Origin: Azolla caroliniana
Taxonomy: Eukaryota; Polypodiophyta
NCBI GenBank assembly: GCA_043228905.1
Contig: JBHGNT010000003.1
Span: 13,578,001 to 13,642,000, forward strand
DNA: 64,000 nucleotides
Reading direction: 5' to 3'
In this document: piece after piece, positions 40,858 to 52,678 of the stretch
How positions within the stretch are numbered: the stretch's first letter is position 1
Layout: each line of letters begins with the position of its first letter
The notes under the pieces: generated by a model
Seen by the model: only the letters and a program-made list of their open reading frames with translations
Told to the model about the DNA's origin: nothing
The model's database searches: none
Translations under genes and position numbers: made by a program

Positions 40858-43800
40858 CTATTCACCTTCATCCAAAGCTTCCTCCAATTCTCCCCTTAAG
40901 TCGACTATGAGTTGTAATCCACTTTGCTCGCTTTCCACATCACCGCGATCTTCGTCCGATTGCTCCTTCTTGTCGGTCTTGTCTAGGATCACATAGGGTT
41001 CTTCTTCAGTCCGCTTCTTGAAAATCTTCACCCGTTTCCCGGCGATAGGCACTCGTAGCATCGTTCCATCCAACTCGCATAGTCGGTAAGTTCCGTTGTC
41101 GAAAACTTTCCGAACCTCATATGGGCCGAACCACCTTTTTGCGAACTTCCGTACCGTTGTATGTTGATGATCCAAACTACTGTCATAGACAAACACCCAA
41201 TATCCTTCTTCAATCTTCCGTGGTCGTAGTCGGTGCTTTGTGTCGAACCGGCTTTTATTCCGGAATCGCGCTTCTTTTTGTTGGCGTATTGCTTCCGCTA
41301 TGTCTTACGGTCTTCCCTCCAGTTGTCGTATCCTAACCGCTATTAGTTCTTCCCGGCTCATCTCTTCCTTCCATGGTAGCATTGTCCATGTCGCGATTGC
41401 GGTTTCCGTCGGCATTACTGGTGCTTTTCCGGTCATAAATTATGTCGGCATATAACCGGTTACGGAGCTATGCGTTGTCCGATCCGCCCATAGTGCATAC
41501 GGGAGCATCTACGGCCAATCCATCACCCTTCCGTCGCATGCTTTGGCAAGTGCTTTGACGATCGGACTATGTCCTCGCTCGACCTTCCCGTTGGCTTCCG
41601 GATTGTATGTCATTGTTAGTGTTAACCGAACTCCATGTTTGGCGAAGAATCCCCTAGCTTTATCAGAGTCAAGTTCTCCCCGATCCGCAATCACTTGTCC
41701 TACGCACCCGTACCTGCAAAACACTTCTTCCAAAAGAAATTGACATACCGCAGAACACGTTTTTCTTCGTAGCGCCCGACCTTCTACTTGATTTGTGAGA
41801 TCTTCCCGAGCTAACACCAAGTACTTCTTTTGTCCGATCCCAGTTGGCATGGCTACAATGCCGACCGTCCATTTGAAGTTGATTGTCGGTGAGAATGTCG
41901 GATGTAACTCATCTCAGTGTCGAACTCCGGAGCAGATTTGACACTTCTCGCAGCTTTCTGTGAACTCCGCGACATCTTTGTACATATTCTTCCACCAATA
42001 TCTTTGCATGATCTTCCCAAATGTTGCCCATATTCCCCGATGTCCAACCCAATCAAATTCGTGAAATTCGGACATTACCTGGTTCCGTCGCTCTTTTGTC
42101 CCGACTACTCAAAGTGGTATGCCACCTGGTCTTTTCGGCTCCCTCCATAAAAATCCATTTTTCAAGAAGAACATTCGGATTTTCCGTTTCTTACTTCGGA
42201 TCTCGGCTCTCTTCTCTTTATTGTCCGATGATTCCTCAATTTCTCATAGCATTTTCCCGATCAACAAGCTTTCTCCCTCATATTCTTCTTCCCGGAATTC
42301 TTGGATTACGTCCACCCGGCATATGTTCTCCGAAGCAAAGTAGTCTTCGGAAACTTCTTCATTATTGGATTCGGTTATGTCATCTCCGAACCGCGCCCTT
42401 GATAGCATATCCGCTACAACGTTGTCTTTTCCGGAGATGTGTCTTACCTCCGGATTAAGTGACTTAACATATGCAATCCATCTTAGCATAGCCACATCCG
42501 GTATCGTGCAACACTGCATCATCCCGAGTATCAGAAGACAATCTGTTTCGATCACTACTTTAGCTCCGATCAAATAATCTCAATCCGATTTGATTGCCGA
42601 CACGACTCCCCATAATTCTCTTTTAACTTGTGCATATCCGTGTTGCCTTTCGTTGAGAACCTTTGCTCCGAATCGGATCGGATATCGCGAACCTTCTGGA
42701 TCGGCTTGATTGATGACCCATCCGATTCCGGTTGGACTTGTGTCAACCGTTACTATGATTGGTTGGTCATAGTTCGGCTTCTTTAGTGCTTCTGCCCTCC
42801 GTAGTGATTTCTTGAGATTCTTCACGGCTTTGGTATGCTCCGGTTTCCATTCAAACTTCTTACCCTTCCGCAACAAGTGATAGAGTGGGTCCGCTATATG
42901 TGCATAGTGCGGAATCCATATGTGGTAGAATGCACATGCTCCAAGAAACCTTCGAACTTCGGATTGTGACTCGCATACTTCTTTCATAGCTTGAATCGCA
43001 TCGATCTTGGTTGGTGACGGTCTTCGGCCGTAGGGCCCACATAGATGTCCGACTACCAATATTTCTTCTTGTCTGAATGCCGATTTCTCTCCGGAAAGTG
43101 TTAGATGCACATCTTCTAACTTCCGTAACACTTTCTCACAATCAGGGATATGGTTGACTACAAACCTTCGGCATCCCCGTTCATCCATAGCTTCATCTTT
43201 TTCTTCCACCGCACAGCCTTTCATCGGAAGGTCATCTAGGAATGGCATCGTTATCTCCGGTATGCAATCCCAGGGCACCTTGTTTATCGCATTCATCATA
43301 TGTGCGACTGAGTTCGTCGCGCCTTGTGGTAGCGTACACATCCGAACTAATCGTATCGGTGTCCGCATGGTAGTGATGTCTCGGCTCTTCACAACTAGTT
43401 GGAATTGGTCATATCTGGAGTATAGGTCTCCGATGGAGTATATCGCGCGAACGGCAAATGCTTCCGCAAATTCGTCCACTATCAGTCCGACTCCGGAGTT
43501 CCGGATCGTGACCTTGTTCACCAGTTGCAAATCTTGAATAAATCGGAGTGACCCATTCTTCTTCGGAACCATAAACCATCGATTTGAGTACGGAGCATTT
43601 GATGGCTCTAGAATCCCCATCGCCACCTTCTCCTTGAGCAAGTCGATGATTTTCGGAATATGTGCTCGTGGCACTGGAATCGGCTTCAGGTTCCACGGCA
43701 CATGGTCAATCGTGAAGATCACCATCGGCTCCACTATCTTCGGGTCCGCGCATCCTATTTCTTTCGATGTAAGTGCAAATGCTCTCCCATGTCGCTCTAG

Positions 43801-44002
43801 CATCCCACGGAATCGTTCTTCTTCATTCTTTAATAGGAACCCACCTCCACCGATCCGAAGTTTCTTCCGGGTCTCATCCGTGAAGGCATGTCCGATATCC
43901 ATGGACTTCCGAAGTGTCGGATCCCCCGAGACTTCTTTCCTCTTTTGTTCACTATCTGCGGGTAACGGTCCCGCGGCCGGTTTCACTTTCTTCTCCACGG
44001 TC
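40858..44002 (-). pseudogene. Gypsy-E pol: RT, RNase H, integrase
   Basis: Continuing from 49345 across Copia-3, the minus strand reads EKKVKPAAGPLPADSEQ, then RT (NAPYSNRWFMVPKKNG, GDLYSRYDQFQL, MPFLDDLPMKG) and RNase H (VTVDTSPTGIGWVINQA, QVKRELWGVVSA). A TGA near 42575 is followed in the same frame by ETDCLLILG and DMLSRARFG. Integrase is interrupted by several stops between 42244 and 41850. It keeps ADRGEL and NGKVERGHS (41690-41570), then more stops and a GPY/F end (KRWFGPYEVRKV) to TAG at 40858-40860. Confidence 0.88.
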
Positions 44003-44334
44003 TGTTGGGATTTCGGTCCCTCCGGATGGGATGTCCGAAGATGAATGACGGCAAGCCCGGTTGCGGTTACGGAACCGGAGGATGAAGAGTGCCCGGTTAC
44101 GGAGACGGATGACGAAGACCCGGCTACGGAGCCGGATGACGAAGACCCGGCTACGGAGCCGGATGATGAATGTACCCGGAGAGAGATCCGGATGCGGGGA
44201 CATATTTGTGAATATGTTTGCCAAGGGCCCTTGAGGCCATATTTGTAAATAGCCCGAAAGTCATATGTGTATAAATATGACTTAGGGCAAACAGTTTTGT
44301 TTGTTGTTGCTCATTTTTATGCGAAGTGAGAGCA

Positions 44335-44366
<32 letters not shown>

Positions 44367-44630
44367 GAAGAGGTCGACGCCTCTGTGTAATACCGCCGCC
44401 TGTGGCGAGGACAGCGAGCTCAAGGTCGTCGCCTTGCAGCTCGCCATTGTACATTCCCCGCGTATAGTGATAGTTGGAGTCTTGCACTCCCGTGGTTTTT
44501 CCCATTTAGGGTTTTCCACGTAAAACATGCAGTGTACCCTTCTCTCTATTGTTTTCGTGCATTCTTGTATTTCCCGTTTTCTGTGAATCGATCCTGTTCC
44601 TCGGTTGTGGCCGAGCACGGAATTTCAGCA
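44003..44630 (+). repeat. Copia-3 5' LTR (628 bp)
   Basis: It runs TGTTGGGATTTCGG to GAATTTCAGCA. It contains 27-bp tandem units (GACGAAGACCCGGCTACGGA at the start of each) at 44111-44164, TATAAATA at 44270-44277, and a (GA)n run near 44338-44366. Confidence 0.95.
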
Positions 44631-44633
44631 AAG

Positions 44634-44645
44634 TGGTATCAGAGC
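44634..44645 (+). other. Copia-3 primer-binding site (initiator Met tRNA)
   Basis: TGGTATCAGAGC lies 3 bases after the LTR. This is the classic plant copia site, complementary to initiator methionine tRNA. Confidence 0.92.
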
Positions 44646-44661
44646 GACGGTAACACAGAAA

Positions 44662-47600
44662 ATGGAAGGCGGCAGCAGCGGGCAGCCGGGGATGATGGTG
44701 CTGAATGCGCAGAATTACGCCGACTGGAAGATCAAGATGGAGGATCTTCTGATTGTTCGGGATCTGTACGAACCGATTGACAGGTCGGAAATACCGAAGG
44801 GGGTACTTGAGTCGGAATGGAGGCTTCTGAACCGGAAAGCCGTTGCAACCATTCGGCAATACGTCGACGTGAGTGTTCTACAACACGTGGCGAACGACAC
44901 CAACGCATATGAGATGTGGCGGAAGCTGTCGGGCCTCTACGAGAGGAAGAATGCGTTGAACCGGACCTCCCTGATGAGAAAGATAGTGAACCTCAAGTAC
45001 CGGGACGGCGAGAGTATGGTGGAACACGTAAGCACGTTCATGGGATTCGTGAACCAGCTTGCGGCGATCAAGTTCCCGTTGGAGGATGCAATGCAAGCCA
45101 TCATTCTGATGTGTACATTGCCGGACAGCTGGGAGAACTTGGTGGTGACTCTCAGCACCTCCTGCACCGAAGATAACTTGTCCCTACAAACGGTAAAGAC
45201 GAGTATTTTGAACGAAGAAGCGCGTCGGAGAGATAAAGAACCGGCCTCCGACTCGAAGGCGCTGCTTACCGAATCGGAACGGGGAAGACAATGGAACCGG
45301 AGTCCGCAAAGACGGGAGAAGTCGGGGACCCGGTCGCAGTCAAGAGGAAGACCCACATGCTTCCACTGTGGGAAGCCGGGGCACTTCCGAAAGAATTGTC
45401 GGCATTACCGAAAGGACAACGGAGCCGACGACACCGATTCGAAGAAGTCACCGGAAAGAAACGGTGCATACCGGGGAGCCACGGACCGGAGAGGTCCGGA
45501 TCGGCGAGGGCAGGACCGGAAAGGAACGACGGCACTCGCGGCAAGTGAAGAAGAGATAATGCTCATTACCGAAGAGACGGAGCTGAACCTTGCCGGTGAA
45601 GAGATGACCTGGGTGGTCGATTCCGGAGCGTCGTTCCACCTGACCCCGGAGAAGAAATACTTCTCATCCTACACAGCCGGTGAGCACGGCTGTGTCCGGA
45701 TGGGAAATGAAGGTACATGCCGGATTGCCGGCATAGGAGACGTGTGGCTGATGACATCAACCGGATGCAAGATACTGCTGAAGGATGTCCGACACGTTCC
45801 GGAGGTTCGATTGAACCTGATTTAGGCCGGGAGGCTAGACGATGAAGGCTACACGGGTAGCATCCGGAACGGTGTCATGAAGTTCAGCAAAGGGAGCCTG
45901 ATAGTGGCTCGGGCCCGGAAGATCAACACACTGTACCTCATGAATTCCCGGCTATGTCCGGAGGAGCTGAACGTGGAAGCCGATACTGCCGGTGAGCTGT
46001 GGCACAAGAGACTGTGTCACATGAGTGAGAAGGGGATGAAGAGGCTTGCAGAAGACAACCTTATTCCAGTGAAGCATGTGCACCTGGAGAAGTGCACCGA
46101 TTGCCTGGCCGGTAAACAGAACCGAACCTCCTTCCACTCAAGGCCACCAACGAGACGAAGCGCACCATTGGAGTTGGTGCACACTGACGTATGTCAAGTA
46201 GAAACGAAGTCACATGGCGGAGCCCAGTACTTCGTGACCTTCATTGATGACCACAGCCGGAAGCTGTGGACGGCACCGTTGAAGACAAAGGACCAAGTGT
46301 TGTGCGTCTTCAAAGAACTCCACGCGAGAGTGGAAAGGGAATCCGGCAAGAAGCTGAAAGCGATACGAGCGGATAACGGAGGGGAATACCGGGGGCAGTT
46401 CAAGGAGTACTGTCGCTCGAAGGGAATCCGGCTCAAGTTTACTGTGCCGAAGACGCCGGAACTGAACGGGCTGGCCGAGAGGATGAACCGGACCATAATG
46501 GAGAGGGTCCGGAGTATGCTGGCGCATGCGAAATTACCCAAGGGATTTTGGGCTGAGGCAATGTCGACGGCGACGTATGTGATAAATAGATCACCCTCAG
46601 TACCTTTGGACGGAGACATGCCGCAGAAAGTGTGGACCGGTAAGGAAGTGTCCTACCGGCATCTGAAGGTGTTCGGGTGTCTCGCATACATGCATGTGGC
46701 AAAGGACCGGAGAGGAAAGTTAGATCCAAAGACCCGGCCATGCATATTCCTCGGTTACGGCGATGACGAGTTCGGCTACCGAGTATGGGACCCGGTCGAC
46801 AAGAAGATATTCAGGAGTCGAGATATCATCTTCATGGAGGACAAGACACTCGCCGACTGGGAGTCGGAGAAGAAGATGAAGAGCTCCAAGTCGACCGGTG
46901 AGGATAAACTCTACGAGGAGCAGTCCCGACCGGCAAGGGACCGGTTAGCACTCGAGGATCCGGCCGAAGACGGTGAAGAAACAGAACCGGCCGAGGAAGA
47001 TGAAACTGATACCGGAACCGGCCCCGATCCCGAAATGGATTCGGATGAAGAGGAAACGGAGGAGCCGGTTACCGAAGCTCCGGAACGGAGATATCCTCTA
47101 AGAGAGAGAAGGCCCCCCCGGAGATTTCCGGAACCTGAGCACGTGCTGCTGACCGACGAGGGGGAGCCGGAGAGTTTTGAAGAAGCAAAGCTTGACACCC
47201 ATAGCCGCAGGTGGTTAAGTGCCATGCAGGAGGAGATGGATTCCCTGCATGAGAACCACACATATGAACTTGTGGAGTTGCCGAAAGGAAAGCGGGCACT
47301 TCGAAACAAGTGGGTGTTCAAGCTGAAACCGGGAGATGCCGGAAAACCCCCGAGATACAAAGCCAGGATCGTGGTGAAGGGGTTCCAGCAGAAGAAGGGC
47401 GTCGATTTCGACGAAATATTTGCCCCGGTAGTGAAGATGACCTCCATCCGGACGGTGCTGAGCATAGCGGAAGGCATAGACCTCGAGGTAGAACAGATGG
47501 ACGTGAAGACGGCATTCCTTCACGGTGACCTCGAAGAAGAGATCTACATGCAGCAACCGGAAGGATTCGAGAAGAAAGGGAAGGAGCACCTGGTATGCCG

Positions 47601-48735
47601 GTTGAAGAAGAGCCTTTACGGACTGAAGCAGGCTCCCCGGCAATGGTACCGGAAGTTCGACTCCTTCATGACCGACGAAGGGTACCACAAAACGCAGTCC
47701 GATCACTGCGTGTTTGTGAAGAAGTTCGAAGGAGGAGACTTTCTAATACTCCTCCTATACGTGGACGACATGTTGATCGTCGGACGGGACCAGGTCAAGA
47801 TACGGATGCTGAAGAAAGCGCTTCACCGAACCTTCTCAATGAAGGACCTGGGTCCGGCGAGGCAAATACTAGGGATGCACATCATCCGGGATCGGAAGAA
47901 GAAGCAGTTGTGGCTGTCACAGGAGAAGTACGTGACAAAGGTGCTTCACCGGTTCAACATGTCGGAAGCAAGACCGGTCGGGTCAACCCTCCCGGCAAAC
48001 TGCAAGCTGTCCAGCAAGCAAATCCCCAAGACAAAGGCTGAGAAGGAGGACATGATGAAAGTACCATATGCCTCTGCCGTCGGAAGCTTGATGTACGCAA
48101 TGGTGTGTACAAGACCGGACATAGGATATGCAGTCGGAGTGGTGAGCCGGTACATGAGCAATCCCGGCAAAGAGCACTGGAACGCGGTCAAGTGGATACT
48201 CCGATACCTGAAGGGCACGGCAAACGTGTGCCTCCGATTCGGCTCCGGTAAGCCCGAACTCGACGGCTTTACCGATTCGGATATGTCGGCTGATGCAGAT
48301 ACCAGCCGGTCCACATCAGGGTATGTGATGACGTATGCAGGGGGAGCTGTTTCGTGGCAGTCGAGGCTGCAGAAGACGGTTGCGTTGTCAACCACGGAGG
48401 CGGAGTACATGGCGGCTGTTGAAGCCGGCAAGGAAATAATATGGATGAAGGACTTCATTAGAGAGCTCGGTATCCGGCAAGAGGAGTACTGACTCTACTG
48501 CGACAGTCAGAGTGCCATCCACCTTGCGAAGAACGCGGCCTACCATTCCCGGACGAAACACATCCAGCGTAGATACCACTAGATCCGGGAAAGGATAGAA
48601 GACAAGGAGTTCGTGCTGACGAAGATCCACACGGACGAGAACGGGTCGGATATGCTGACCAAGGTGCTCACACCCGACAAGCTGGAAGCATGCCGGAAGA
48701 GGATCGGATTGGAGAGACATCCCATGCCGAAGTGA
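44662..48735 (+). pseudogene. Copia-3 gag-pol polyprotein, three in-frame stops
   Basis: The ATG at 44662 gives MEGGSSGQPGMMVLNAQNYADW, a typical copia gag start. One frame of about 1357 codons runs to TGA at 48733-48735. In order: capsid (about 1-200); CCHC CFHCGKPGHFRKNC near residue 233; protease VVDSGASFHLTP near 319; pre-integrase LWHKRLCHMSEKG; integrase with HTDVCQ, RADNGGEY and ELNGLAERMN; RT with KTAFLHGDLEEEIYM, LKKSLYGLKQAPRQWY and LLYVDDMLIVG; RNase H with STSGYVMTYAGGA and LSTTEAEYMA. Stops are TAG 45823-45825, TGA 48490-48492 and TAG 48580-48582. All catalytic residues I can check are present, so the copy died recently. Confidence 0.94.
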
Positions 48736-48745
48736 AGGGGGAGTT

Positions 48746-49344
48746 TGTTGGGATTTCGGTCCCTCCGGATGGGATGTCCGGAGATGAATGACGGCAAGCC
48801 CGGTTGCGGTTACGGAACCGGAGGATGAAGAGTGCCCGGTTACGGAGACGGATGACGAAGACCCGGCTACGGAGCCGGATGATGAATGTACCCGGAGAGA
48901 GATCCGGATGCGGGGACATATTTGTGAATATGTTTGCCAAGGGCCCTTGAGGCCATATTTGTAAATAGCCCGAAAGTCATATGTGTATAAATATGACTTA
49001 GGGCAAACAGTTTTGTTTGTTGTTGCTCATTTTTATGCGAAGTGAGAGCAGCCGAGAGAGAGAGAGAGAGAGAGAGAGACGAAGACGTCGACGCCTCTGT
49101 GTAATACCGCCGCCTGTGGCGAGGACAGCGAGCTCAAGGTCGTCGCCTTGCAGCTCGCCATTGTACATTCCCCGCGTATAGTGATAGTTGGAGTCTTGCA
49201 CTCCCGTGGTTTTTCCCATTTAGGGTTTTCCACGTAAAACATGCAGTGTACCCTTCTCTCTATTGTTTTCGTGCATTCTTGTATTTCCCGTTTTCTGTGA
49301 ATCGATCCTGTTCCTCGGTTGTGGCCGAGCACGGAATTTCAACA
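48746..49344 (+). repeat. Copia-3 3' LTR (599 bp)
   Basis: The polypurine GAAGGGGGAG (48734-48743) precedes it, with only TT between. It runs TGTTGGGATTTCGG to GAATTTCAACA, with one 27-bp unit fewer than the 5' LTR. Confidence 0.95.
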
Positions 49345-49737
49345 CGGTCTTGTATTTCGTACTTACCATTACTTCTTCTTTGCGGAGCGCATCCGGCCCC
49401 ATTTTCACAATGATCTCGTACATCTCGACCGACTCCACCGGAATTACCCGGTTTCCCTGGCTTGTATCTTCCACGAGCTCTTCAAGCCGTTGTAGTGTGC
49501 TCCCATAGAACACCTCTTCGACTATTCCCACGATTTCTTCGTCTTCTTTTATTATTGATGCTAATCGTAACTTATCCTCCACTTTTCAGTATTCTTTCTT
49601 CATTCCTCCGGTTACGGCTGTGTACGTGGATGCCCCATCCGAACCAATTCGGACTTGTTTTGCACCGAGAGGTTTCTTCTTGTGTGGGGTATCAGGGCTT
49701 CTTGGACTATCACTTCCCCACTCCGCAACAGTCCACT
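49345..49737 (-). pseudogene. Gypsy-E pol N-terminal linker
   Basis: In the -1 frame after the gag stop the minus strand reads GFLEWTVAEWGSDSP, matching Gypsy-A GFLERA...DSP and Gypsy-C GFLDRA...DSP. A TGA lies near 49585. The frame then gives VEDKLRLASIIKEDEEIVG and ends at VSTKYKTV, where Copia-3 inserted. The linker is probably structural, between protease and RT. Confidence 0.78.
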
Positions 49738-49746
49738 CTAAAAATC
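49684..49746 (-). promoter_or_regulatory. Gypsy-E putative -1 frameshift signal
   Basis: The minus strand reads GATTTTTAG at 49746-49738. Sixteen bases after the stop comes GTGGGG, and a matching CCCCAC is at 49689-49684. This is the same arrangement as in Gypsy-A, and GATTTTTAG also occurs in Gypsy-C. Confidence 0.65.
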
Positions 49747-51663
49747 CATTCTTGTTTGGGACAAGATCTCTCTCTTGTTCCTTTCATGATTTTCCGGCAC
49801 CGTTAGGAATTGGACGGATTTCCCTCCGTTTTGGCTCCAAATTCGCGCAAAAGCCGCACCGCTATCGAGCACCTTCGTCTCCATCCGTGATGCCGTGATA
49901 AAAGGTTGCCTGAGGATCACGGAGTGTAAGACCTCGTCTTGTATGAAGAAATTTTGGTCGATCTCGACATCCCCGATCTTCACCGTCACATCCGGACAAG
50001 CCACAAATAGATCTTTTGTTGCTTTAGTGGCCGCCCAGATCTTCCACCCATGATTCGTGTTAATAGGCCACTTACCCTTCCGGTAGAATTCCTTGGACAT
50101 CAAGTTGATCTCCGATCTGTGATCAATGAATGCTAGCACGGGTTCTTTGATGTTACCAATTCGGACCGGAGTCTTCGTAGTTGCGCGTGCCCAGTGTGGC
50201 TTTGTGTAGTGAGAATTCGGTATTTCGTCCTCCAATTTGGTGTCATTCATTAGAACGGTATTTGCATTCACCCTTGGAGCGTTCTCCTCTGTACTTTACC
50301 TTTTTCTCTTCACGAGATCCACAAGAAGATCATGGAACTCCTTCTTCACTATTCCGAGTAATTCTCGAAGCGAAAAATCTACCCGGCTATCGAGGATTCT
50401 CTCCTCGAACACCTTTTTCAAGTCCATTTGTTGTTCGATGTCCGAGGCGAGCTTGAATGCCGGAATCATATTTTCTTTTCCCTTACCTCCGGAGTTCCTG
50501 CTTTCCGGTTTCTTCGATGGACCGGCCGCCTCATCCGTGCGCCGTCGCTTCTCATCTACATACACTTCATGCAATTGGCATAAAGCAAACACGCTATTCT
50601 TATCGACGGGGCACTCCCATCCCGTAGATTCCCGGATGCCTTCCGCGGTGCTTCGGATCTCGTTAGGGTTGGTTTTCTCGGTGTTTTCTAGCACTTCTGG
50701 CCAAAAAGACACCTTTGCTCCCAATGAGTCCCCGACACGTATTCCCGCGGTTGTTGCGTAATTGTTCTTCGCCGCTATTTCCTCCTCTAGGACCTTCTTC
50801 ATGCCGCCTTTTCAGAAGTTTGGTCGGAGCGGCTTCTTCGCCATCGCGACTTCTTCACCATCGCGACGGTCATCCGACTTCTTCACCATCGCGATTTTTA
50901 GATTCTCCATCTCCATCAACAACTGCTCCACCGTAGTTGCGTCGATTCCCTTCTTAGTCGTAGCTTCCCGAGCCCGCGGTTGATGGTCTTCCGATCCGGA
51001 TCTCGGTTTTGGAATCGTTTCCGAAACCCTCTTTTCTTCGTTGGCAAGCCATTGCGCCCTCTTTGTGTATCGTGCGACGATATCCCGCACGCTTTCCCAT
51101 GTTTCGGTGAGGCCACTCTCGGTATTCGTGTCCTCTAGAAGCACTCCAAGATCCTTCCGGTTTCGGACGTCTACGGCTCGTAAGAACATGATAACTTTGT
51201 CCGGTGCGAGGATAGCTTGATCTCTCGCAGACAACCTCCCGAACTGACTTTTGAATGTTGAAAACACATCGAGGACCTTCATCCCCTTGTCCGGCGTTTC
51301 TACCCAATCCTCGAATCCTCTCCGCATTGCCTTGGAGGAGTTCTCGATAGCGAACGTGGTCTTTAGCGCCTCTTCAAACGCTTCCCATGTCGGATTTTGT
51401 TGTCGTAGCCCGTGGATACTTGCTTGAAGCCCGTTGGTAGTCACCCGGTTGAAGGATGCCACTTGCAGTCCTTCCGAAATCCCGCATCGTAGCATTTCCG
51501 CCTTGTAGTCCCGAAGATAGCGTGATACGTCCTTTCCGTTGAATTGCCCTATCCGTTGCACGAGCCGCTCTCTTGCCGCCGCTATCTCCGACATCGCACA
51601 TTGTTCCTGAAGCATCCGCTCGAACATCATCATCATGTTCTTAGCCTCTGGTTGATTTTCCAT
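49738..51663 (-). pseudogene. Gypsy-E gag-protease, zinc knuckle deleted
   Basis: From the ATG at 51663 (MENQPEAKNMMMMFERMLQ) the capsid part aligns with Gypsy-A and C (ASFNRVTTNGLQASIHGLR, APDKVIMFLRAVDVRNRKDLG). The segment holding the CCHC knuckle in A and C is absent: KKPLRPNF joins directly to the GGMKK block, with a TGA at 50812-50814. The linker follows to 50296, where stops occur. The protease part (50271-49738) reads IDHRSEINLMS, so the DHG glycine is Arg here, and VILRQPFI replaces VILGxPYI. It ends at the frameshift site. Confidence 0.86.
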
Positions 51664-51679
51664 CTCCTTGCCACCCGTG

Positions 51680-51697
51680 TTCACGTTGGGTTCACCA
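51680..51697 (-). other. Gypsy-E primer-binding site
   Basis: On the minus strand TGGTGAACCCAACGTGAA starts 4 bases after the LTR, like Gypsy-A and C. Confidence 0.68.
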
Positions 51698-51701
51698 CTT
51701 G

Positions 51702-52170
51702 TGTTGTGCCTTTTGGCTCCGGATCGTTGCGTGAGTCGGGTGGGAACCGCTGAGGTTTTGGACTAGGAGAAAGAAGAATATGAGATAAGGCTCCTTATGA
51801 ATCAATTGCAAGAAAGAGAAATATTTGAAAGAAGATATGAAACTCGTGAATTCCACGAGTATAGTGTATTAATTGATACTTATAATGTAAGAGAGAAATA
51901 GATGGAAAAATAAATCGTGAATCCCATGAATATATTAGATTGATCAAAATCCTTGTAAAATAATCAACAACCTCTATACATCTTTCTCTCTTCCTTATAT
52001 AGTGTTGGAAGAGTCTAAGTTTATCACATGCAAGCATCATGCTTTTCCTAGCTTTAGTTTTCATGCACACTGCATGTGCATGATTAGCTTTCTATCTCAT
52101 CTTTTCTTCTAACTCGAGTGTCTATGCATGAATAACCTTTTGTACCATGCATGTCTAGAAATTTTACATG
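51702..52170 (-). repeat. Gypsy-E 5' LTR, inner 469 bp
   Basis: It matches 39894-40369 with few changes, then stops at TTTTACATG, where the sequence switches to a Tat-F LTR. The outer about 435 bp, with the tRNA-like segment, are missing. Confidence 0.9.
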
Positions 52171-52392
52171 CAATAATATATCTGATTGGTGCCCATTTTG
52201 CTCCATGTGTCTATGCTTTGGCTCATACTTATGATTTCAGCGCCGCCCACGCCTATCAAGATCTCGCTAGTGTTTTATCTCTGATCATTTTCTCCCTCAC
52301 GACGCCTCTGTTACGAGCCTTCACGTACCACGCCCTTGGATACCGATAGCCGCAGGTCTATCAAAGGTGTTCACCCAAAGGAACGGGTAACA
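52171..52392 (+). repeat. Tat-F 5' LTR, last 222 bp
   Basis: It matches 61813-62034 almost exactly and ends GGGTAACA. The first about 276 bp of the LTR, including its TATA box, are deleted at the junction with Gypsy-E. Confidence 0.93.
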
Positions 52393-52397
52393 CAATT

Positions 52398-52411
52398 TGG
52401 CACGCCCGGTT
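52398..52411 (+). other. Tat-F primer-binding site
   Basis: TGGCACGCCCGGTT lies 5 bases after the LTR, preceded by CAATT. Similar sites occur in plant Tat elements. Confidence 0.6.
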
Positions 52412-52678
52412 ACAGCTGTGAGTGCACAGCGAACTTCGTTGAAGGTAACCACCAGCCGCCGTTACGGCGCCCTCTCGCACCACGAGGTCTCGACCACCTG
52501 CCCAACGCCCTGAGCCAGTCGAAGGAACTTCCGACTCGGCGGTCACTGACCAATCCTTTCCCGAGCAATCGGAGACTCCCCCAGTGCAATCCTCGCCACC
52601 GGACACTCAATGGCGAGTTGATTCCGGTGGCTACCAAGCCCTCCGGAGGTCACTCAACCGAAACTAAACCCTTTTCCG

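Larger units (their letters stand above)
44003..49344 (+). mobile_element. Copia-3: full-length Ty1/copia element inserted in Gypsy-E pol
   Basis: Perfect 5-bp duplications CGGTC (43998-44002 and 49345-49349) and two nearly identical LTRs bracket a single gag-pol ORF with only three stop codons. The LTR length difference (628 against 599) is one 27-bp repeat unit and one GA dinucleotide. Almost no other LTR difference is visible, so this is the youngest insertion in the window. Confidence 0.96.
39894..52170 (-). mobile_element. Gypsy-E: Ty3/gypsy element in Copia-2 gag, split by Copia-3
   Basis: On the minus strand the order is truncated 5' LTR (52170-51702), gag-protease, -1 frame pol (49737-49345, then 44002-40858) and 3' LTR (40801-39894). 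Copia-3 occupies 44003-49344. The only remaining target flank is ACGT (39890-39893). The outer 5' LTR was lost in a deletion that joined it to Tat-F. Same lineage as Gypsy-A, C and D. Confidence 0.9.

Noticed and set aside
44045-44248. Acidic repeat peptide encoded by 27-bp units in the Copia-3 5' LTR; also considered as a CRISPR-like array
   Set aside because: Units are contiguous with no spacers and lie in LTR DNA; the 3' LTR has one unit fewer. It is a minisatellite.
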